Assembly: GCA_028015205.1 (NCBI GenBank)
Contig: CM051519.1
Location: 45,116,979 to 45,180,978, forward strand
Direction: 5' to 3'
DNA from: Mytilisepta virgata
Taxonomy: Eukaryota > Mollusca > Bivalvia > Mytilida > Mytilidae
DNA: 64,000 nucleotides
Shown one piece after another: positions 1 through 12,235 of this stretch (positions are counted from its first letter, which is position 1; each line of letters opens with the position of its first letter). A program made the position numbers and the translations under genes. Under the pieces are notes generated by a model. That model was not told the origin of the DNA, searched no databases, and was given only the letters and a program-made list of their open reading frames with translations.

Positions 1-399
1 TAACAATGTAAATTATATAAAATGACAACAAAAGGAGGGGGACAGATGGAATAAACTTTAAGGACGGTTCCGATGAAACAAACATACTGTTATATCATAT
101 TCATAAAACTTCTATGTTCCGGTAAACTATTCCAAAGATTCCTCTATCAAAGGGTCTATTTTAGAATTGGCATGGGCCTTTTGATTTTAGAGCATTCCTA
201 GTTTCCCGAAAATTTTTTAAATGGTTTACTTCTGTGAGCATTTTCTCTGTCAATAACTAAAGCAAACATTTAAACTGATGCATGTAATTAAGATAAATTT
301 AAGATACTTGATAGAGCTGACCTTAAATCTCTCGTCTACTTTTATTCTATCACATGGCTCTGTGTGATATTTAGCAAATAGTTAATTGCACTGAGGGTC

Positions 400-550
400 A
401 TATGCATGGCAGTATATGGACCGGTAGGTTTTCCCGAAAAAAGTATATGGAACGGTATGTCGTCCCGAAAAAATTATATGGACCGAAGAGCAGGTGAGGT
501 CCATATTATTTTTGAGGGCTACCTACCGGTCCATATACTGCCACATGACC
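400..550. repeat. Imperfect palindrome in intron 5 of gene copy 1
   Basis: The outer arms GGCAGTATATGGACCGGTAG and its reverse complement flank repeated TATATGGACCG motifs. The palindrome is also present at 17230-17352 in unit 2, and at 32835-32959 in unit 3, where its right arm was separated by the 3.4 kb insert. It pre-dates the triplication. Confidence 0.7.
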
Positions 551-1569
551 CTCAGATCATTCAACTATTCGCAAAATTGGCGTAAAAGATTAAAGTATCA
601 CCCTCTCATTAAGAGCTTTACATGGATAGTATTCTGGTACATTGTAAGACTATCACTCTGAGCTAGATTATCACCTTTTAATAAGCCAATCAGAACAAGC
701 ATTTTTGCATAAAGAATAATAAATTTCATACCTATCATTTTTCTCACAACTGCTAAGTGCTGTCTTTAAATTTTCCTGGATTGTTCTGATTCTGCCTCTA
801 ATATTTCTTAGTATCTGAGTTTCCATTTGTTTTGCCATCTGCGAAATGAGTTTTTACAATATAATTTCCGTCCATAAAAATTGGGATTGACAAAAACAAC
901 GAATCATTGTTTGCTTTCATAAAGGCCTTTGCCTAACAACTACTAGACTATGATACCATTTCTGATTTAACTTTGACACCATGTGATTAATTTGATGTCT
1001 CATCTCCTCCTTATAAAGCCCTCAAGCTACCCTTTTTGGGGTGCTTTACAAACACTTTCAGAGAAATTTACTGAAATGAGTAACACCAACCACCTAAAGG
1101 AAAACTGGCAATCTTTGGAGTCGAATACAAAGCGTCACACGCTGTGTTTAAACTCATAACCCATTGATGAAAATCTATTGAACATTAAAAATGATAAAAT
1201 TATGCATATTTACTTTCTGAATATTACTGCTGAAATCAGCAGCACCAGCTATCAGTTCTTCCAACTTATGGTGTTCTTGTCTGTGTATCTTTGCAAGCTT
1301 GTCCACTCTTTTTGACACAAAATATTTATGTATTTTTGTTTTTATGCTGGAGTCGTCGTCAGAACTTTCTTTCATAATCTCATGAAGCTTGTGCTCATAT
1401 TCATTCAGTTGTTGGTGATGATATCCATAATTCTGTTATAAAAAACATTTAAATATTGACTCATTTGCATTTACACCCATAACGGATAAACTATATATAT
1501 ATATCTACAGTTATACAAATACAAATAAAAACAATTTTAGAGTATAATTTTAACCAGCGTGAACCTTTC

Positions 1570-1880
1570 TATCTCCACTCCGATGATTGCTTTATGAAGA
1601 TACTAATAAGCGATAAAAGTTCAGGTTTCGGATTTAAAATTAATTTATTTTTTCGACTGATGACAATTATGATAAAAAATACAAACATCAATTGAATTTC
1701 ATGAATTTAGCAAATAATTTGGCTCGCAATGTGTCATTAGTCTGACAATTCAGTAGAAAATGAGTCTCATCTTCCACTAAGTTATAAGAGGGAGAAAGTC
1801 TTTGTTCTAGGAATGTTTTTTAAGCGACCCATTTTCATTATTAGACAATGATCGCTAGATCTGAATTTAGGTAAATTCTG
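1570..1880 (-). mobile_element. Degraded LINE 3'-terminal coding relic in intron 3 (unit 1)
   Basis: Read on the minus strand, the segment encodes a broken version of the C-terminal tail of LINE reverse transcriptases (VEDETHFLLNC in the best-preserved unit 3 copy). The same relic lies at the same intronic place in all three units, so it was fixed before the duplication. Confidence 0.55.
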
Positions 1881-2234
1881 ATGATTATTGAAATTTGTTC
1901 TTTTAAATATCCTTTTAAACCAAATATGGTAGACGTAGAATATAAAAAATAACACATAAAGAACAAGTAAAGTCTTTAAAAACCGACAATTTCGAAAACC
2001 ATCAGTTTTAATTTTTTAGCTTGAAATAATAAACAGAAAAGTTATTTTGAACAATGCCAATGGTTCTTATTTACCCTTTGTGTTCTGTCTAGTTCTGCCA
2101 TAATTTCCATGTGTTTTCTGATGATGTCCAATAGGTTAGTTCTTGTTGTACTTTGACACCAGAGAAATGTTCCTTCAAATCTGTAAACAAATTAAAATAG
2201 AAACAGTAAAAATATTGTCATAGATGACGAACTA

Positions 2235-2325
2235 TGTTATACACATACGGCCTTCATTTGAGGGTGGTATGCCAGATTACCATACGAAGGCAAAATATCA
2301 CCCTCAACTGCAGGCAGTATGTGTT
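2235..2325. repeat. Short palindromic repeat (unit 1, internally deleted)
   Basis: The arms contain GGGTGGTATGCC-type sequence and its complement. A longer form with about 60-bp arms occurs in unit 2 at 19132-19282 and a rearranged one in unit 3 at 38093-38250, so the palindrome was trimmed independently after duplication. Confidence 0.6.
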
Positions 2326-4344
2326 TTATTTTACTGAATGCAAATTATCTCTGCATACGGAGATGGTAAATCTCATTTCCGGTACGGAGGTTTGTATCCC
2401 TGCAAGAGGGTGGTATTCTCCCATGTGGTATTCCTATCGCTAAGATTGGAATACCACCCGTTGTTAAGAAGGGTGGGGTTTAGTTTAAGGTGGATTGAAA
2501 TACCACTAATCTGTCAAGCAATGAGAAATCAAGATTTTTGCATAAAGTATAATATCATTTCTTATTAGAACGTCCGTGATGTTAGAAAGAGGTTACTCAA
2601 CAATTGTAACTCGGCGGTTAAGAATATTGTTGTGTTTATGTTTTGATACTAAGCGGGCGTTTCACTGACCGCAATATACATGCATTAGAAAAATCTTTTT
2701 TTTTATTATATTTTTCATTTATCTATATACTATTTTTACTATTTGAATGATAATGTCTAAAGATTTTAAATCATTTCCTGGTTATGGAAAATGAATAAAG
2801 TTCACTTAATTTCACACATCACTGAATACTATATAAATATATAAATTTTTCCGGCTTGAAAAATTTCAGTTTACAGCATGTCCGAGGGGAATAACTTGTA
2901 AAATACGGACTTTGAATTTAATTTTAGAACTTTTTTTCAATATTTGCAAAAAATGCCGATAGTTTCCTCATATTAGATATGGAGGTTATCTGTAGATTTA
3001 TGCAGAGGGAGTAGAACCATTGAAGAAACAAATAAAAAATATTGAAAAATTGGTTATCAGAGTTCACTGTATGAAGAAATAAATTCTAAACATTATATCT
3101 GTGGTACTACTTAACCTGAAGTGATGAATTTTGATTAATTAAGAAGAGTGTTTTAGGCAGGATAAATTTATACTTACGTGTAGTTTTTATCGATTTTAGG
3201 TCTGTTCAAGGTTACATTTTCTATGTTGGTATTCAGGTGCAGAGCAGCAGCCACATTGCCTAAACAATACCCTATATCCATAATGTCTGGAAAACCTGAA
3301 ACATGAACAACCATGTTTACTGTAGATGTACTATAATCACAGTGATAGTGTCTCTTATTTTGTAAAACTGTGCGTTCACATATAGTTTAGTTGGACCGAA
3401 GATGAAGTCTGAGAAACATCGATTCATTACAAAAAAAATACTGTAATTTGTTAATCTTCGAAAACGCGTACAATAAAAATTATTGAAAATCATTATTAAA
3501 GTTTCTTATTACTGTACTAGCTATTTGACACAAGTTTTTTCTTTCTTTCTTTTCTTTTTTAGCTCCTTTCTCCGTAATCAGTTCATTCTAACGAATTATA
3601 CTCTTTATACGAATTTTTAATATATACAAATAGAATTTTCAACGCGATGTTTAATTGGTATTATCTTGCTGTTAACATATTTGTAAATATAAGAAACTCT
3701 TGCTCACCAGCTAATCTGAGTTTGTTCTATTTTTCATAAATCTTTTTCAGTACAAATAAAGGTATTGGACTGCCATCCAGCTCTCCGGGTTTTTTTTAAT
3801 GTTCCACGAGTAGTCGGCTGTACCACACCATTTTGTCGATTCTGAAAAAGAATTCTAGAATCATTGACTGATCTGATTTAACGTATAGGACTGTCGTGTT
3901 TTTCACTGCTTTTCTCTTGTATTTTTTTTTATTACTCAAAACCGAAAGTAGAAGAAAGAAAAAGAAAAACTAAAACAAGCAAAATGAAATTATAAACAAG
4001 CGCATCACAACTAACTATCTCGAGATGCGAATTTCAACAAATATGATACTTTTTCAGAACTCAAATATGAGCCCATCCAAACCAAAACAATTTTTGATCT
4101 AACTCTAACTCAGACCTATACTTAAATTTGCAATATTATTATTTTTCAAAATTTTTTCATGAACTTTTGCATATTTGAAGCAACTTTAGAATAATATTCT
4201 TAATGTATTAAAATCCCGTTAAAAGGGTTATCTCCCTTTTACATCAAAGATTCCTTAGACAACATGTTTTTTTCTGAAAGACATGCTTGAACAAAATAAG
4301 GTAAGTTCAATTGTTTAAGATACGGCTTAGCTAGCTTCATCTGT

Positions 4345-5224
4345 AAACAAAACAAGAGTCTCAGTGGGCTGAATCTGTATCGCTCACCTGGCCATTTTGT
4401 TTCACGGATCGGGAAGATTTATGCAACATTTGTAAAGGACCTTCCATAGATGATCCATACCAAAAATCAGTTCATTTAGCTTTACGATTTCAGAGAAGAA
4501 GTTTTAAATTTCGACCAATCAGAACATGTAAATCCTCATGACAGCCATTTTGTTTCATGGACCGGGATGAGTTATGCAAACTTGGTAAAGGACCTTCCAT
4601 AGATGTTCCATATCAAAAATCGGTTCATTTGGCTTTACGGTTTCAGAGAAGAAGTTTTAAATTTCGACCAATCAGAACACGTAAATGCTGATGGCGGCCA
4701 TTTTGTTTCACGGACCGGGATGAGTTATGCAAACTTGGTAAAGGACCTTCCATAGATGCTAATACCAAAAATCAGTTCATTTGACTTTACGGTTTCAGAG
4801 AAAAAGAAGTTTTAAATTTCGACCAATCAGAACATGTAAATGCTCATGGCGGCCATTTTGTTTCACGGATCGGGATGAGTTGTGCAAACTTGGTAAAGGA
4901 CCTTCCATAGATGCTCCATACCAAATCAGTTCATTTGGCTTTACGGTTTCAGAGAAGAAGAAGTTTTAAATTTCGACCAATCAGAACATGTAAATGCTAC
5001 TGGCGGCCACTTTGTTTGAAGGACCGGGGTGATTTATGTAAAGGACATTCCAAGTTTCAGTTCAATGGGTCCAGGAGTTTCAGAGGAGAAGATGAAAATG
5101 TAAAAGTTTACAGACGGTCGGACGATGAACGACGGGCGATAGACGACGGACGACCGACGATGGACGGACGACGGACACCAAATGATGACTAAAGCTCACA
5201 TTGTCTTTGGCAAGGTGAGCTAAA
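4345..5224 (+). mobile_element. Pearl/Helentron-type non-autonomous element with about 154-bp tandem repeats
   Basis: The element begins near ACAAGAGTCTCAGTGGGCTG and ends at GGCAAGGTGAGCTAA. Subterminal GCTCACCTGGCC and GGTGAGC are inverted. Between them lie about 4.5 copies of a 153-155 bp unit (starts of the GGCCATTTTG motif near 4391, 4544, 4697, 4852 and 5006), then an ACGACGGACGA-rich stretch. Unit 2 has the uninterrupted site near 21117 (CTGTAAACC joined to AAAAATTATTC), which shows insertion after duplication or precise loss. The CTAA 3' end and lack of a clear target duplication are compatible with a Helentron-type origin. That family assignment, and the comparison with bivalve pearl elements, come from general knowledge and not from a search. 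Confidence 0.7.
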
Positions 5225-5384
5225 AATTATTCACTGAAATTTTGAAAAATATATTTCGTAGACCGGAGATTACATACAGTAGTAACTATTGCTAATCAAA
5301 ATCGGAGTCGAATACACCTCAGTAATATACGTACAAATGTATGTATGAAATGTGTTCTTCATGTAGAGTAACTTACAAAATGGA

Positions 5385-5426
5385 GTTCCTTCCTCTCCGC
5401 AGTGACTATTTTCTGTTTCTGTAAAT
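5385..5426 (-). other. Possible extra 5' exon of gene copy 1 (weak)
   Basis: The minus strand shows a plausible acceptor (ACATTTACAG) and a strong donor (GTAAGT) around 42 bases. Its reading phase does not fit the first recognised exon, and copies 2 and 3 lack it through the inversion and the deletion, so it is probably not part of the gene. Confidence 0.15.
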
Positions 5427-5605
5427 GTTTTCAACCAGTTATTCAATTCAGAGTGAAAGAAGAATTATTATTATTTTTTAAATATTTTAAAATAATCCCA
5501 TTGGATGAAAAACTGTCATGCGATTCCAAAATAAATTGAATGTTTTTACAAAAATGAACATCGCAGGAAACAACCCTATTATTCACCTCCAAACATCCCA
5601 ATTTA

Positions 5606-5624
5606 CCCCCCCCCCCCCCCCCCC
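5606..5624 (+). repeat. Poly-C tract
   Basis: An uninterrupted run of about 18 C. Similar runs occur at 10887, 22460, 30478, 41942 and 46358. Confidence 0.95.
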
Positions 5625-5763
5625 ATATCATTATTATTATTACAGAATATCGTTAGTAATCATCGTTTACCCAAGTTATTACTACACAAGTTTAATGGCA
5701 GCATCATTAAAAGTCATGAGAGTAAAATTATGTCTTGCTCCTGTGGAAAAATAATAAAACAAA

Positions 5764-5857
5764 TACGGCCCTCATTTGAGGTAGACATTCAGATTTGGCA
5801 ACCCGAGTTGTGAGAGAGGTTGCCAAATCTAAATGTCTACCTAAAATGAGGGCCGTA
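5764..5857. repeat. Foldback MITE-like palindrome (unit 1)
   Basis: Arms of about 40 bases (TACGGCCCTCATTTGAGGTA and its near-complement) surround a loop of about 14 bases. The same element is at 40388-40474 in unit 3 and is absent from unit 2. Confidence 0.75.
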
Positions 5858-5954
5858 ATTGTATAATGTTTCGAGTGTGTGATGAAAGAGGGGTTTATAT
5901 ACAATGTAGTTGGAAACACAACTGTTTAATTTTGCAAACAGAAGTCCATTACTT

Positions 5955-6345
5955 CAAAATAATAATACTGGCAGTAGAAAGGATTAATTTTCCTTTCTTC
6001 ACTTAGTCTATTTGGAACCGCCATTCCGTCTCTAGGTCGGCTGTACATCGCCAAACCTATGGCGGGATTTTTCTGTTAGAATATTCGGTATTTTTTTTTA
6101 TTATTATTTTTTTAATGAAGTAATCAGAATATCAAAATAATCAATTATTTCCATTATTTATTTGAAATATATCTCTACATGCGTGTTAATTATTCCGCAC
6201 TACAAAAATCCGGAACGAATGAGAAAATGACTCTCTTCAATAAAAGATTGAAATAGCTACGCAAAAAGAATACATACATTTGAAATTCTCTTTTCATTAG
6301 GCTGAAATCTGGAACAACAACGGATTCTGATGTGTAATACATTTT
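5955..6345 (+). repeat. Segment inverted in unit 2 (reference orientation)
   Basis: This stretch and 40650-41025 read in the same direction, but the homologous stretch in unit 2 (21278-21650) is reverse-complemented. No gene recognised. Confidence 0.7.
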
Positions 6346-7350
6346 GAATAATTCGTACAATTGCTACTTCTGTTGCAAACAAAGTTGCCACAATCTGTAA
6401 CTGGTGTCGTTGTTACGCGAATGTAGTCAAGCGCTTTGCCGCTAAATCGACGTCCTATTGTGACGTTCACTATATAATAGTTCAGAATGAACTGAACGTT
6501 TTTTTTTTAATGAAAATACGTTTTTAAAACCACTTTAATTTAAATTCATTGAGGATCTGCGTGGCCGGAAATTGCACCTTGTCCTGAGAACACAGTACAT
6601 CAGACAGGAGTCATGCCACCTACGCTTCCTGAAGCTTGGCATGTCATGGTAGCGACAAAAAAAATATTCTAATGTATTCCAAGACTTTCTTGGCATGTAT
6701 GTATAGGATATTCTATAACGGATTTGTTTTTTTTAAAATAACTAGGATAAAGGAAAAATAATAGAATAGAAGTTATTCAATTCATTTAAACAAATTCAAC
6801 TGTATTTCTACTAGTTTTAAGTTACAGAATTTCTTAATATTTAACCATTTCCGGTTAGAAAGGGTTGTACAAATTCCGAAGTAAGGAAATTGGAGCAGGA
6901 TTTGTATTCCCTACTTGCGAAATTTGAATGGTCTCCCACATACATGAGTTATATTTTCTGGCAAAAATATAATTTTTTATAAAAATGTGGAATTCGGGAA
7001 AATATATCCAAGAACATAACATTAATGTGTGTGGAGGATATTGTTAGGAAGGAAAATTATGTTGCAGAAATATGACAATTTGTCTGTTGATGTCTGTGGA
7101 AGACACCTTCTTCGAAGAGCAGATAACTCCGTTTACGGGAGACAACTTATATGTATCAAAAATAGGGAATTGCCTTATTTCTAGTGAGTGTTAGAAAAAA
7201 CCACTTATAAAGAATAGAGATTTTGGGGGGGGATAGTGCTATTTGATCTTTTATTTATATTTTTTCAATTCGAACATAGTCTCTTATTTGTCTTTTATTC
7301 TAGTTGGTTTTGGACAAAAATTTCAAAGAATTATCTTTTATTTACTAGAA
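6345..7350. other. Non-coding 5' flank of the triplicated gene, unit 1
   Basis: It is partly shared with unit 3 (41025-41500), including a more GC-rich block at 6560-6650 matched at 41245-41345. I see no intact gene; a weak frame on the minus strand around 6370-6500 is similar in both units. The block could be an untranslated exon or a regulatory sequence. Confidence 0.4.
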
Positions 7351-7705
7351 TAGAGAATGGAAACGGGCCCTGAATGTGTCAAAGAGACAACAAGCCGACC
7401 AACGAGCAGAAAACAGGCCGAGGCCACCAATGGGTCTTCAACGCAGCGAGAAAATCCCACACCCGGAGGCGGGCTTCAGCTGGCCCCTTAACAATAATGC
7501 ATACTAGTTCAGCGAAATGGACGCCATACTAAACTCCGAAACATACAAATGAACCAAAATTTTTAAAAAAACACACAAGACTAACAACTGCTAGAATTCC
7601 TGACTTGAGACAGGCGCAAAAATGTTTTGTGAGATCTCAACCCTCTCCTATACCTCTAGCCATTGTGGAATAAACAAAAACACAGCGATACACACAGTAG
7701 TTTAT
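7350..7705 (-). mobile_element. Mussel-type dispersed repeat fragment
   Basis: Contains TGTCAAAGAGACAACAAGCC, a GC-rich middle (CACCCGGAGGCGGGCTTCAG) and the tail CTTGAGACAGGCGCAAAAAT followed by CTCAACCCTCTCCTATACCT. I recognise this block order from many mussel genomic and transcript sequences; its class is unclear. Tail-only copies occur at 12166-12235, 21682-21803 and (inverted) 22733-22812. This is the main basis for proposing a mytilid. Confidence 0.6.
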
Positions 7706-7709
7706 TTAT

Positions 7710-9370
7710 CTTGATATTTTGTTATTGTTTTTTGCCCGAAAATTGGTTGAGGCAACGGTCATGACTGGGTGTGCGTCCGAGCTGCATTCGTGGAATAAGC
7801 TTTTGATATAGGCAATGTAAGGTTAGGATAGGGTTTCAAGGATAGAGAACATGACCTTGATTTTTTAAATTTATGAATAGAGAATAATGATGTTTAACAG
7901 TATAAAAAAAATATTTTAAAAAAAGATAAAGAATTTGATAAAACAAATACTGGTTACAGAAAATCATAACGTACAGAATAATGTAAAAAGCTCTAAATCT
8001 GTTATTTAATGTTTGTTTTAAAAAGACAAACATGACACTTGAACCTTATACCTAAACAGAGTTCATCTTTGCGCATGAATTTTTGTTAAAATTAATCGAT
8101 TACAGAATTTTAGACACCCTCCCAATCGAGGGATGATTTTGACCATGGGGTGATAATGGGTCTGATATGAATAATGACATGTTATGATATTTTTATCATA
8201 TATTTCAACATTGGTGTTTTATAGGTCTCCATGAAAATTCTTATCTCAAAGGTTTCAGTTTCATTTCCGTATTTACCGAACATCCTCAAGGTGCTGCAAA
8301 TTGTCATTGTCCCTCATCCATTTAGTCAAAATGTTTTGTCACTTTCTGTTTGTATTAACATTTTAGAGCGAATTAATATAATCCACAGTCTGGTCCAGCT
8401 ATCGTCTGCCGTGTTTCTATGTGATAGTATGTTTAGAATCGATTACGGAAATGACTGATTTAAAACGCGATTACGGATTACAGGTGTGAATTTAAACGGA
8501 AGCAGTTGATATAAACCGGAAACAGTTGATAACAAAGTCATATCAGTCTGCTAAGCCAATTCTTATACGATTTGGACAGAACTATGTATAATTTCCAATT
8601 TTAACGTAGGGTAAAATTTTACCTTTATTTTCTAATATGAGGCAGGCGTTACCTGATGAGCTCCCGACGTTTTTTTGAGAAGGGTATATCAGAAAATCTT
8701 CCGTTTCTGTTCCGTTTTCCTCGTTCCGTCTTTTAGTAATAGCGTCTTTGCACAAGACCGGAAATTAGGCTCAACTTCCGATTGAAGAAAAAAATCTTGT
8801 CAGTACAGTAACACAAATTGACCCTTCTACCATAATAGCTCCTTTCGGGAACTTATAAGTATATGATAAAAAAAAATATTTGTATAAATGTGCTCTGGGA
8901 AATACCAGTAGATTTTACGGGATATGGACCCTCTCGATATTTTTCCTGTGGTCACTTTTTTTAAATTTACATCAATAATTTTTATTATTTAAAATGATTT
9001 AATTTTTCGGTCCTTTGTTTTATATTATTCTACTTTGGAAATGGAAAATCAACTGATCTTTTAGAACTCAATAAAATTATGTCCGAATTCCTTATGAAGA
9101 ATGCAACATTTCATATTTTCAAAATAAAACTGGGTTAGAGGAATTCTAATTTATTTTTAAATCCGATTTTAACGCGGATTTTCTTTTAACTAATTACTTT
9201 CGGTCTTCTTTTTAAATAAAGGTTTCGAATTCACCTTTGTCGAACCTCTCACCACTTACTTATGCCAATTCATCGGTGTAATGATTCATACAGCTTCCAT
9301 AACGCATGCCTTCTTTTTGTAATTCTCTGAGTTTGGTGTGTATTTGATTCGTACTAAGCCACAAGTATAA
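7710..9370. other. Repeat-derived intergenic stretch, unit 1
   Basis: 7815-7990 and 8130-9350 match 21800-21900 and 24710-25960 in unit 2, interrupted there by foldback element B. It holds the motif GGTGATAATGGGTCTGATAT and simple AT-rich sequence. I see no gene. Confidence 0.5.
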
Positions 9371-9376
9371 CAATAG

Positions 9377-9622
9377 TCAAAAGATCAGCAAGCAGTCGAG
9401 TGGACTGAAGGTAAAAAAAAACCAAAGATAGATTCTCCCCAATAGGCATAAATATTTCGTGGAGAAATCCTGAAATATTTTCTTAGGACAGCTACATGTA
9501 GACACTATAGGTCTTCTTATGTTCTCTGTTTTATGAATTTCTGGTAGCATATAAAACCAGGAAGTGCGGGGTTCAAAAGTGAAGAGATTTTTGGTCGACA
9601 GTGGTAAGATTCCAGCTGGCAA
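9377..9622 (-). pseudogene. Reverse-transcriptase relic (LPEIHK/RPIVS motifs), unit 1
   Basis: The minus frame reads TSWFYMLPEIHKTENIRRPI followed by VSTCSCPKKIFQ, matching the LPKIHK...GRPIVS...CPTE region of Penelope-like reverse transcriptases common in molluscs. Only this motif block is left and no catalytic YxDD region follows. The sister relic is at 25969-26154. Confidence 0.55.
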
Positions 9623-9779
9623 TCACTTCCGATTGCCTGGTCACAGCTCGTCGGACGTTCGCGTAACCGTTTTAATGACAGTTATTTGGGAAAGGCAATA
9701 CAAACAACGCCTTGAACAGAAAATAAGTTTCAGCCTGGGGACACTCCGACCCCGTGGCATCAATGTAAACAAATCTTAA

Positions 9780-10392
9780 TTTCAGTTTTCTACCAGGTAT
9801 GCACATCACTATAAATTTTGCAGTCTATCTACATTATACAGGAACGTCAAATAAAATTTCTTATTAATTACTTATTAACGTTTGTAAATTTTCAGCTTAC
9901 TGTGAAATCCTGGACAATTTATCAAACAAAATACTGAAGTTTAAGGACACCATTGCTTTCAAGGATAGTTCACTGACACTGACATGAATTCAGTTGTTAT
10001 GAAAAATTTTAAAACTTGTTTGTGAAGATATGAAATTAAGTGCTTCAAGCATCTGAATAAGCAGGGGACTTAATCCCAGACATAAGTTAAGTAAAATTCC
10101 AATAGTTCCATTTGAATCGTATTTGTTTTCTGATTTAAAAAATAAATGAATGCGTCAGATAATCTGATAATAAGCTGATAGTTTTATAAGGGGAGCTCAG
10201 AATGGCAATACAGTTTAATTGTTATTGTTCTCCTAATTCGGGTCCTATATCTGTGGAATGCAATTTTTGAAAATATCTTATGGACATATACCGAATAATA
10301 AATTCAGTTTCTGGTTTTAAAATAAAATAGATACTTAACAATTATGCACTTTAGACGAAGTCAATACGCTATATGTGGACCTGTTCAGATTA
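9780..10392. other. Conserved flank between reverse-transcriptase relic and foldback A
   Basis: It is matched in unit 2 (26385-28255) and partly in unit 3 (42850-43100). It contains the possible small plus-strand exon at 9896-9987; otherwise AT-rich and non-coding. Confidence 0.4.
9896..9987 (+). other. Possible terminal exon or coding relic (30 codons)
   Basis: After a TTTTCAG acceptor a frame reads YCEILDNLSNKILKFKDTIA and ends TGA. In unit 2 the same stretch has an in-frame TAA, and in unit 3 an 11-base insertion. It could be the relic of a second gene that was duplicated with the array, or chance. Confidence 0.25.
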
Positions 10393-12235
10393 GGGTGTGA
10401 CTAAACATCGAGTTCGAGTTCGAGTAAGAGTAAGAGTTAGAATTCGAGTTATAGTTAAAGTTAGAGTTCGAGTTCGAGTTAAGGTTGGAGTTAGCGTTCG
10501 AGTTATAATTAGAGTTCAAGTTAATCTTCGAGTTAACTCGAGATATTGATTTCTTATGTCATTTATCGAGTTGCATTCGTGTTAAAATTCGAGTTACGGA
10601 TTAAGTTTAGGGGGAGGCAAGTAAAAAAATTACCTGTACATAGGCTCGTAAAAAAACCTAATTTTGTTGACACCCCCATAAAGATATCTCTGATTTTTTC
10701 AGACCCAGAAAAATCTTTCATTTTACCTCATAAAACATGTTATAAACGCTACTTTTTCGTATTTTTGAATGCATCCTAAAAAATACCTGCAATTTTTAGG
10801 ACCAAAATCAATATAGCAAAATCGAGAAATTTGACCACAAAAAATAGTACTTGCGTACGTGCAGAAAAATTTAGACAGTACCATACCCCCCCCCCCTTCC
10901 CGTTTTTTTTTTTTTTTTTGATTAAGTTATTGTGCGTTTTTATTCTTCGCCGTATAATCATCTGGACAACGGATATAGGTATAAATGAATCTAGATTGGC
11001 CGCCTCCTCATGCAGGGCACATGAAACGTTTCCGACTTCGTTTCCTCACGCGTTTTCCTTTTCTCTTTCTCCATATGTCCCACCAACGAATGTGGAAGAG
11101 GCATACGTATATTTTTACTCTTGTCCATTTAATTATGTTAATTATTTCCATAAAATCACAAACTGAAAACTAAACCTGCTCCCCCAATGTCCGAAATACG
11201 TGTATTTATTTTGTTCAACCCCCTTTAAGTATGACGTCCTCCCTAAATCGAAATGTGGATTCTGTATAATTAAAAACAGTTTTAAAAACCTTCATTAAAG
11301 TAATCCGTATACTGCATTGTGAGATTTAAAGTTGTGATACAAAACTATATCCTTCAAATAATATAAAAGATGTGAATAGTTTACTGATTTTCTCAGATGA
11401 GCCGATTATACCATGTAAACAAAAAATCATAAAGGCCATGTGAGATTTTGCAACCACTTCTTGTCCGTCATCTGCGATCGTAAAGTTTTTTGAAAAAAAT
11501 CTTACAATCTAGGGTGTCTAGTAGAAAAAAGTGTCAAAGGATGCTGCAAGTCAAACCACATGGCCTATGTAACTTAATATAGAACATATTGGTCAGACAG
11601 TAGTTTTTGAAAATTATATTAGAAGAAATGCCTTTTAGAGAAAATCTGGCAAGATACAAACGATGAGGAGGAAAAGATCTACTTGCGTTTTAATTTTCGT
11701 AGAAATCGTATTACCCGTCTTGGAGTTATTGCCCATGAATTGTCGGTTTTTAGCTTTGTAATTTTTGTTTTAATATAAAAATCTTCTCTAAAACTACTTG
11801 GTCAATTGGAACCAAACTTTGGTGGAATAGTCCTTAGGTGCTCCCCTTTCAACCAAGATGGTTACCGGAGCTAACTATAGAAAAAGGGGGAAGGAAATTT
11901 TTAAAATCTTTTCCTCTGAAACTACAAAGTCAATATGAACCAAACTTTATTTTAATGCCCTTCCAAAACAGTATCCGGTAATTCCGACCTCCGCGACCAT
12001 GATGGCCACCGGTACCGAACTTAGTTTCACGCTAGATCCTATGTGAATGCACGTTTAACACCTCCTCTAAATCCACCGGGCAATTTGGCCTAAATTATCA
12101 TTAAGGGTGTCCAGTTTCAAAATTGTGTCGAAGGATGCACCGAACCGGCTAGAGGTTTCTGACTTGGGACAGGCGCAAAAGTGCGGCGGGGTTAAACATG
12201 TTCTGTGAGATATCAACCCTCCCCTATACCTCTAG

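Larger units (their letters stand above)
732..3841 (-). pseudogene. Unrecognised triplicated gene, copy 1: five 5' exons, nonsense codon, runs off window
   Basis: Exons in transcript order are 3708-3841, 3178-3295, 2075-2180, 1214-1432 and 732-838. The next exon would start just left of base 1. All junctions are GT/AG (donors GTGAGC, GTAAGT, GTAAAT, GTAAAT, GTATGA) and phases fit copies 2 and 3. The deduced protein includes FPDIMDIGYCLGNVAAALHL, FEGTFLWCQSTTRTNLLDII and a lysine-rich stretch with SSDDDSSIKTKI. I do not recognise the family. In the first exon, codon TCA of the other copies is TAA (plus positions 3796-3798) and the next codon AGA is AAA, which creates a stop early in the frame. 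The exon structure is seen directly; loss of function is inferred. The true start is not identified. In copies 1 and 2 the first exon is also open 5' of the proposed acceptor and has an ATG there, so it could be the initiating exon. Confidence 0.72.

Noticed and set aside
4781..5192. Frames with repeated FKFRPIRTCK
   Set aside because: They come from the 154-bp tandem units of a pearl-like element; frames shift between units.
5385..5426. Upstream coding exon of the triplicated gene
   Set aside because: Good splice sites, but the only phase that would join to the next exon contains a stop, and it is absent in the two open copies.
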